Below are positions 44,932-54,000 of a stretch of DNA of 64,000 nucleotides, piece after piece. The stretch covers positions 42,765 to 106,764 of the forward strand of contig NZ_NINW01000043.1 in assembly GCF_002188465.1 (NCBI RefSeq), written 5' to 3'. The notes under the pieces are model-generated. The model did no database searches, was not told the DNA's origin, and worked only from the letters and a program-made list of their open reading frames with translations. Every line of letters begins with the position of its first letter. The stretch's first letter is position 1. Made by a program: the position numbers and the translations under genes. Origin of the DNA: Pigmentiphaga sp. NML080357. Lineage in GTDB: Bacteria; Pseudomonadota; Gammaproteobacteria; Burkholderiales; Burkholderiaceae_B.

Positions 44932-44972
44932 GTTACAAAAAAGCGTGCGGGTCGGGCATGCTGATTCGTCTT
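44932..44972 (+). promoter_or_regulatory. Possible ECF-dependent promoter of the haemagglutinin gene
   Basis: The sequence ATTCGTCTTG (CGTCTT at 44967-44972) resembles the CGTCT-type -10 of FecI-like promoters, and an A-rich block lies at 44935-44942. The distance between them is longer than the normal spacer, so the -35 is uncertain. The region is the 123-base gap between the FecR gene and the giant exoprotein. Confidence 0.25.
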
Positions 44973-45045
44973 GTTCTCATCGCCCGTTCCTTGATCCTTC
45001 CGACTGGATCGAGCGCGGCCATCCCATGAGTACAGGAATCCCGAC

Positions 45046-48000
45046 ATGACGTCTCGCGCGCCCACTCCTCGTTCCAAGCAGCATTGCGATTCCTTGCCGG
45101 GAAATGCACTCGCCGTGCCGCCGCGCTTGCGCCCGATCGCCGCTGCCATGGCAGCGGCGCTGCTTTCGGCGGGAGCGCCGGCGGTACAGGCGCAGCAGGC
45201 GTTCAGTCCGGCGTGGTTCGCGGCCAAGAACGCGACGCGGAACACCGCGGCCATGACCGGCCGCCTGCCGAACGGCTTGCCCACGCATACGCTCAACAAC
45301 CCGCACCAGCAATCGCAGGCCGCACGCGAAAAGCTCCAGCGTTCGATCGACAACCTCGGCGTCGCGGCTCAGGCCATCGCCTCGCAACAACGCTTGCAAC
45401 AGCAGGCGCGCGACGCGGCGCGCAATCGGCCGGGGGTCGCCGACGGCCTGACCGAAGGCGGGTTGAAAGTCGATACCGACTCGCTGACGGCCGGGTGGCT
45501 CAACGCCAAGGCGCCGACCCAGACGTCCCGGGACGGCCAGACCACGGTCACTATCGAGCAGACGGCCGACAAGGCGATCCTGAATTGGGAGACCTTCAAC
45601 GTCGGCCGCCACACGACGGTGGATTTCCAGCAGGACAAGAACTGGGCGGCGCTGAACCGCGTCAACGATCCGCTGGCCCGGCCCAGCCGGATTCAGGGGC
45701 AGATCAAGGCCGACGGCACGGTATTCATCCTCAACCGCAACGGCATTCTGTTCGAAGGTTCTTCGCAGGTGAGCGTGCGCAATCTGGTGGCGGCCGCCGC
45801 CGCCATGACCGACTCCCAGTTCCAAGGCGGGCTGTACGGCGCGAACGACGCACCCACATTCACCGACGCCGCGGGCGCCGTCAAGCTCGAGCCCGGCGCA
45901 CTGATCCGGACCGGCGAACCGGCTTCGGTCACCCAGGGAGGCGGTTACGTACTGCTGCTGGGGTCGGAAGTGCGCAATGCGGGCGAGATCGTGACGCGGC
46001 AGGGCCAGGCGGCCCTGGCCGCCGGCGACAGCTTCATCATCCGCAAGGGACTGGTGGCCGGGGACAGCGCCGCCGGCGGCACGACCTACTCCACCACGCG
46101 GGGCAGCGAGATCGCCGTGGTGGGCAATCCGGATACCGGCTCGCCGGGCGCCGCCTCCAACACCGGCCTGATCCTCGCGCGCGAGGGCGACGTGACCCTG
46201 GCCGGACACGACGTGCGGCAGGATGGCGTGGTAGTGGCTACGACCACCGTCAATACGCGTGGCACGGTCCACTTGCTGAATGCCGCAAGCGACACCGGCG
46301 GGAACGTCACGCTGGGCAAGGGCGCCGTGACCGCCATCGTGATCGAAGACGACGGCAAGACGACGGCGCTGGACAGCCAGCGCGATGCATTGATCAAGGA
46401 ATCCGCGGAACAGGACGCCTTGCGCCTGACCGGCGGCAGCCCCGCCTTCGACAACTACTCGAAGATGTCCGACCGGCGCGACCAGTCGCGCATCGAGATC
46501 GTCTCGGGCGGGACTGTCGCTTTCGACGGCGAGAGCCTGACGCTTGCCACCGGCGGACAGATCGTCGTCGATGCGAGGCAGCGCACGTTCGTCGCGGATC
46601 GGGCCCGGCTCGACGTCTCCGGCGCCATAGGCGTGCAGGTGTCGATGGAAAGCAATAACGTCCAGGTCAACGTCCAGGGCAACGAGCTGCGCGATTCGCC
46701 GCAGAACCGGGACGGCGGCAAGCTGTTGAACAAGAACATATGGATCGATCGCCGGGACCTGATCCTCATGCCGGCCGGTACGGGCGGGTATGAGTCGGAC
46801 CGCTGGTATGCGGCGGGCGGCTTGCTGGAGATCGGCGGCTATCTGGGCAACCAGGGCCACCGCATAGGCGAGTGGGCGGCCCAGGGCGGGACGGTCACGC
46901 TGGGCGGCAGCGAGGTGATCACCCAGGCAGGATCCATCGTGAACCTCGCGGGCGGCACGCTGGACGTACAGACGGGGTATGTCTACCAGACCTGGCTGCG
47001 CGGCGCCGACGGCAAGGTGTACAGCCTCAAGGACGCGCCGGCGTACCTGACCTACGAGGGGTTGTACACCGGCTATCACCTCGACCACGATCGCTGGGGC
47101 GTGACCGACGACTACTTCAGCCCGATCATTGCGCCGCAGCGGCGGCTGGAGAACGGCTACACGGTAGGCCGGGACGCGGGCCGCCTGATCGTGAGCGCGC
47201 CTACGGCGGTGCTCGAAGGCGGCATCGTGGCGGATGTCTTCAACGGCGCGCGGCAGTCGCGCCCGCACGGTGCGCTCGATGACGGCTACAAGCTGAGCCA
47301 GAAGCAGGTCGCCAAGGCGGGGCAGCTTCTCGTCGGCGCCTATGGCGCGCGCGGGCGCATGGACGCGCACATGAGCGACATCCGGATCGGGGGCATGGCG
47401 GATATCACCGCCGGGATCGATGCGTTTTCTGCGCTGCCTTCGGACCGCGCCGGGACGATCTGGCTCGACGCCGGCCGTCTCAGCCGCCAGGAACTCGGCG
47501 GAATCGATCTTGCCACCAAAGATTCGATTGTCATCGACGCCGGCCTGGTCCTGGCGGACGGCGGCTCCCTGAACCTCATCGCGCCCGCCATCGGCATCGA
47601 CGCGAACATCGTGGCAAGAAGCGGCAGCATCAAGGCGGGCAACATCTTCACTCCCGATGCCGGGACGCTCGACACGGTCTTGTTGAAAGACGGCGCCTCC
47701 ATCGTCACAGTAGGCCAGGGAGTGGTGCTCGATTTGCGCGGCATGTGGGGCAACCAACGGGAAAATGCCGAAGACGCCGGCGCGCTGGCCTTCATCGACG
47801 GCGGCGATGTTGCGCTGCGCTCGACCGGCGGCGTCGCGCTTGCCGCGGGATCGCTCATCGATGTCTCGTCCGGCGCGGCCGTCCTGGCCGGCGGCAAGAG
47901 CCGGGGCGGCAAAGGCGGAGACGTCGCCGTCGAAGCGAACGTCTACAAGGGGCTGAGCAGCGCGCTTCCCGGCAGCCTGGTGCTGGACGGCGAAGTACGC

Positions 48001-51000
48001 GGCTACGGCGTCGAAGGGGGCGGCAAGCTCAGCGTGGGCGGCATGCCTGTACTCATCGCCGACGATGCCGATGCGCCCGAGGAAGGGCAGATTCTTCTCG
48101 CGCCTGGCTTCTTTAGCAAAGGCTTCTCGCATTACGAGCTCAAGGGCAGCATTCGCGGCGACGCCGTGACCGTCGCCGAGGGCACCGTGCTCGATATCGG
48201 GATGCCCGTGTTTCGATTGAGCGACGCGGCCGCCACGGCGCCGACCGGCGCCCATGACGTCGCGCTGCAAGTCTGGACGCCGCCGCTCTACCAGGAAAAT
48301 GCCGACGCCCGCGACTTTACCCAGAAAAAGGGGGCCAGCCTGTCGTTCACGGGCGTGGGCGACGTGTCCATCGGCAGGGGAGCGCTCGTGGAGGTCGATC
48401 CCGGCCAGTCCATCGCGATATCGGCCGGAGGGCAAGTCACGATCGACGGCCGGCTCAATGCCTGGGGCGGCACGATCGCCATCAATAGTGGCGCCAGCTT
48501 AGGAGCGAATCCGGGCTTCGTGCCGGGACGCTCGATCTGGATCGGCGAACATGCCGTGCTCGATGCCGCCGGGCGAGCGGTGGCGGGATTCGATCAGCGC
48601 GGCCGGCCCTTCGCCCATGTCCCGAGCGGGGGCACCATCCGGATCGGCGCCGACGACCTCGTGTTGAACGCGGACGGCTTGCTGGACTCGATCACCGCGG
48701 CACTGGTCGTCATCCGGCCGGGAGCCGTGCTCGATGCATCCGCGGGCAGCGCGACGATAAGCTCCGGCCCAGGCGGCAACCCGCAGGCGGGCGCCGAGGC
48801 CCGTATCCTGTCCGGCAACGGCGGCGCGATCGTTCTTGCTTCCAGCGGGGGGCTCGTGCTGGACGGCGAGATGCGCGCATCGGGCGGGGCCGGCGCCGCC
48901 GGCGGCAGCCTGACGCTGATTCTCGAGTCGGGCGCCCACACCGCCTCCGACATGGATGCCATCAAGCAGCCGCGCGTCCTCACCGTTACGCAGACGCGCC
49001 AGCCTTCGGGCCTGCCCGCCGGCCTGGAGGCTGGCCAGCACCACGAGGCGCTTGCCTATGCCCAGGGCCGCCTGAGCGCAGAGCAGGTGGAGCGGGGCGG
49101 GTTCGGCAACCTGTCGCTCTGGAGCGCCGACATCGTCCGTTTCGAAGGGGACGTCTCGCTCAGCCTCGGCGAGAGCCTGGCCCTGCAGCGCGGCGTCATT
49201 TCGGTGGCGGACACGACGCCAGAGGCCCGGGTCGTGCTTGCCGCGCCGGTGGTCCGCTTCGATGGCGGAGTTCGCCGCGGGACGAGCGCCTTCGGGATTC
49301 TCCATCCGATCCTCCGGAACGCGGCGACGGGCGGCTGGCGGCCCGCCAGCGGGAATGCCGGCCAACTGACGGTGGAGGCCGATCTGATCGACGTCGGCGA
49401 TTGGGTCCGGTTCGGCGCATCCGATGTGTACGACGTAGCGTATGTCCCCGGCTCGCATGACCAGACAGTCACCCGCCCTATCGAAGCTCCCGGGTTCGCG
49501 GACATCCATTTCCGGAGCCGTGGCGATATCCGCTTTCGGACGGGTTCGCTGGTCTCCGCCGGAAACGTGACGCTGACGGCGACGCAGGTCTATCCCGTCA
49601 CCGGCGCGAGCGCGACCGTCATGGCCGGCGCCACGCCGGACGGCAGTTCCGGCGTCGATCCTCGCCCGGAAAGCGTCCTTGCCATCCGCGGCAACGGCAA
49701 GGCCGCCGCCGCGCCGTCATCCGCTTTCGGCGCGCTGGGGCTGATCGGCGGCATTATCGAGCAGGACGGCGTGCTGCTCGCCCCGCTCGGCAGTATCCGC
49801 CTCGGCGGGTCGGCCGGCAGCAACGTCGGCTTTTACGAGTTCCAGAGCGGCGGCCGGGTGATCCTGCGGGAGGGCAGTATCACCTCGGTCAGCGCGGCGG
49901 GGCTGGTCATACCCTATGGCGGCACCGTCGATGGACTCAAGTACCACTATGACGGCAGGGAGCTGAATCTCCCCGACCTGATGAGCCTCGACGCGATGGG
50001 CAAGATCGAGATCGTCTCGGACAGGTTCGAGGGAGAGGCCGGCTCCCTGCTCGATCTGTCGGGCGGCGGCGAACTTGCCGGTGCAGGGTTCATCGCCGGC
50101 CGCGGCGGCTCGGTCGACATCCTCGCGACGCCGCTGGCGAACGCCAACCCGGCGTTCGGCTTTAGCCGCGCGGACAACCAGGTCTATGCCATTGTGCCGG
50201 GCTTCGCGTCGGGCTATGCGCCCGTCGTCCAGGAAAAGGGGGCGGGCGAGCCGGCAATCGGCCAGCAGATCACGCTTTCCTCGGGTATCCCCGGGCTCCC
50301 GGCCGGCACCTACACGTTGCTGCCATCGACCTATGCCCGGCTGCCCGGCGCCTATCGTATCGAGATCGGCGCCGGCTTGCCCGGCGAGATCGGCACGGCC
50401 GCACTCGGCAATGGTTCCTACATCGGGGGAGGCTATCTCGGGGTCGCCAATACGGCAATCCGTTCAGGTCTGCCGAACCAGGTCGTGGTGACGCCCGGAC
50501 GGGCGGTCCGCGCGCATTCGCAATACAACGAAACCAGCTACAGCGCTTTCGCCCTCGACAGCGCCGCCCGGTTCGGCAAGACGCGAGCCCGCCTGCCCGT
50601 CGATGGCAAGCAGCTCGTGCTCTCCTTCGAGGAGGCCGGCGGCGTCATCGATTTCCATGGCACCGCGTTGTTCGGGGGAGCCGAAGGCAGCTATGCCGGC
50701 GCGCTGCTGGCCCAGAGCCTACAGCCGCTGGAGATCAAGTCGTCGGGTGCCCCGGCCACGCCAGGCATGGCCGCGCTCGATGCGGAGGATCTGTCCCGTT
50801 TCAACGCGGGGACGTTGTTTGTCGGCGCCGGATATCGCGGAATGGCAGGCTTCGTCTCTCTGGAAAGGGGCTACGGGAACGAAGTCGTCGCCGTGCGTTC
50901 CGGTTCCGTGCTCGAAGCCGGCCAGATCGTGATCGGGGGGCAGGACGTGCTGATCGAGGACGGCGCCATCCTGGACACCACGCGCAGCGTATTCAACGTG

Positions 51001-54000
51001 CCCGATTCTACGCTCGGCTATGTGTTCGCGAATTCCATGTCGGTGGAGGAGAACACCATCGGCTCCATGCTGGTAGTGGCGAACGGCTGGCTCAACCTGC
51101 TGCCGGCGACGCCGCTCAAGCAGGGAGCCTCGAGTTCGCTCACCATCGAGGACGGCGCCGTGCTGCGCACGCGGGGCACGATCGGGTTCGTGGCCAGCGA
51201 CAAGCTGTCGCTGGGGTTGGCGCAGCTGAACGCGCGCTATCTCGGGTTGAGCCTGCCTGCGGTCAACGTCGGCACGGAGGCGTCTCTCGCCGCGGCGCAG
51301 GCCGCCGGCGTGCTGGGCACCGGCTGGAATCTCACCCAGACCACGCTGGACCGTCTGCTGAATCCGGCCACGGCCAACCTTGCCGCCCTAGAGAGACTCT
51401 CGCTCTCGGTGCGCAACGCGATCAATTTCTACGGCGACGTCACGCTCGACGCGCGCAACCTGGGCGACGCGGCCGAAACCATGGTCGTGCTCAACACGCC
51501 GGCCATCTACGGCTGGGGCGAGGGAAGCTCGGCCACGCTGGCGGCCGACACGCTCGTATGGAACGGGGTGGGTGTGGGCGCGGGCAGGGCCGATAGCCCC
51601 TATGTGAGCCTGGAGCCGCCCGCCGTGCAGCCCGGAGGGGCCGGCACCGGATCGGGCCGGCTTACCTTCTCCGCCCGCGAGATCCACTTCGGCTACGATC
51701 CCCTGGCCCGCTCCCAGGACAACGCGGAGCTGAAGCGGCTGGCCCTGGGTTTCTCGAGCGTGGACCTCGTCGCCGCCGAGAAGATCACGGCCAACAATCG
51801 CGGCGGTGTTGCCTTCTACCATACCGGCACCGACCCGATGTCCTATCGCGGTGGCGATCTCAACATTTCCACGCCGCTTTTCACCGCCGATGGCGGCGCC
51901 ATGATCGACATCCACGCCGGCGGCGCGATCACGATCAGCGCAGCGGGCGAGGGCGCCGTCAATTCCGCGCACGGCGATCTCGGCGGCGAGATCCGGCTGC
52001 ATGGGGCAGCCATCGCGCTCGATACCAGAGTCGTCCTGCCCAGCGGCCGCCTGGTCATGAAGGCGGATGGCGACATCGCGCTCGGCGATCGCGCCGCGAT
52101 CGATCTCGCTGGCCGCACCATATCCTTCTACGAGGTGACCAAGCACAGCTGGGGCGGCAGCCTCGAAATGGAAAGCCGTGCGGGCCGCATCGTTCAGAGC
52201 GAGGGCTCGATCATCGATGTATCGGCCTCCGGCAACGACGCAGGCGCGATAGAGGCCTCGGCAAGCGGCGGCACCGTGGCCCTGGAGGGGACGTTGCGCG
52301 GCGAAACGAGCGGCGGCCATGCCGAAGGCAGTTTTTCGCTCACCGCCGGCACGATCGCGGATCTTGCGGATCTCAATGCCAAGCTCAACGCCGGCGGTTT
52401 TTTCGGCGCACGCAGCTTCACCGCCAAGCATGGCGATCTCGTCATTGGCGACGAGGTGAAGGCGCATGTGGTGGATATCTCGGCCGATGGCGGCAGCCTG
52501 ACCGTGAACGGCAGGATCGATGCAAGCGGGCAGAAGGTCGGCACCATCCGCCTTTCGGCGCGCGACCATCTCGTCCTCGCATCGACCGCCGTGCTCGACG
52601 CGCACGGCACGGTGTTGCAGACCGATAGCCATGGCGCGCCGATCGAGGCCTCGAACCGCGCGTCGATCGAATTGACGGCCAAGCGAGGCGCCGTCGCGCT
52701 GGCGCCGGATGCCGCCATCGACATGCGCTCGGCCGACGGCATTTCCCGAGGCCGGCTGGAACTCAACGCGTCGCGCGTGGACGGCAATGACGTTGCCATC
52801 GATGCGGCAAGCCGTGTCGCCATCCGCGGGGCCGCCAGCATTGCCGTGAACGGTTTTCGCAGCTACACGCCGGCGAACGGCCTCGTCGATCAGGCGTATA
52901 TGGATGCCATCCATGCCGACAGCGCGGCTTTCATCGACGCGGCGCTTGCGAACGGCGCGCTACGGGGGCGGCTGGGCGGCCTGGCTCCGTATGGCTCGGC
53001 CCTGCACCTGAGGCCCGGCGTGGAGATCGCCAGCGAGGGCGATCTCGCGACCAGCGGCGACCTCGACCTGTCGGGCTACCGCTACGGTCCTCGGGCCGAC
53101 GCCGCCGTCCGCGGCTCGGGCGAGCCCGGGGTGCTCGTCATTCGCGCAGGCGGCAACCTGGAGATCAACGGCAGCATCAACGACGGCTTCGCCCCGCCGC
53201 CTCCCACCAACGATGACTACAACTGGGACGACGGTCGCGAGGGCCGGATGTGGGCGGTTTCTTCCATGCTAGAGCCTGGCGCGCTCTCCTGGGCCATGCG
53301 CCTGGTCTCGGGCGCCGATCTCGCGGCCAGCGATACGCGGGCGGTCAAGTCTCTGCACGCGCTCGGCGCAGGCGGCGACCTGGTGCTCGAAGACCGGCAC
53401 GTCGCCGGAGACTGGATGCTGGAGGCGATCAGCGTCGTGCGCACGGGCACCGGCTATCTCGATCTCATCGCCGGCCGCGATTACCGGCACGATTCGCGCT
53501 TCGGCGTTTATACCGCCGGCACGGCCTTGCCTGAGACGCGAGGCCATGCCGGCATATGGCTCACCGAGGGCGGCGGCGACGTCCACGTGCAGGCCGGCGG
53601 CAACATGGACGGATACAGCGTCATATCGGACCTCGACACCAACCTGCGTCGCATCAACGAGTGGCTGCGGTGGCAGGACGGCGCCTGGGGCATCAATTTC
53701 GGCGCCTACCTGGCAGACTCATGGGGAATGAACGAGCTGGCGGGGTTTTCCGGCATCGGCACCCTCGGCGGCGGCAATGTGCGCGTGACCGTGGGCGGCG
53801 ATGCCGGCGTGTCGGCGCCACAGATCCCCGAGATCGATCCCGTTCTCGGCCTGTGGATCTTCCGGAGTTCGGGCCTGACGATCGCGGTCGGCGGCGGCGG
53901 CTATACCGATGCCGCCGGCGTCCTGCGGCAGACCGGCGGCGGCGATATCGTCATGAAGATAGGTGGGCGCCTGAATACCGCGCCGCTCTACACGCCCAAC

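Noticed and set aside
44977..48435. 1152-codon antisense frame opposite the start of the giant exoprotein
   Set aside because: Same shadow effect: no motif, no ribosome-binding site, composition dictated by the beta-helix repeats on the other strand.
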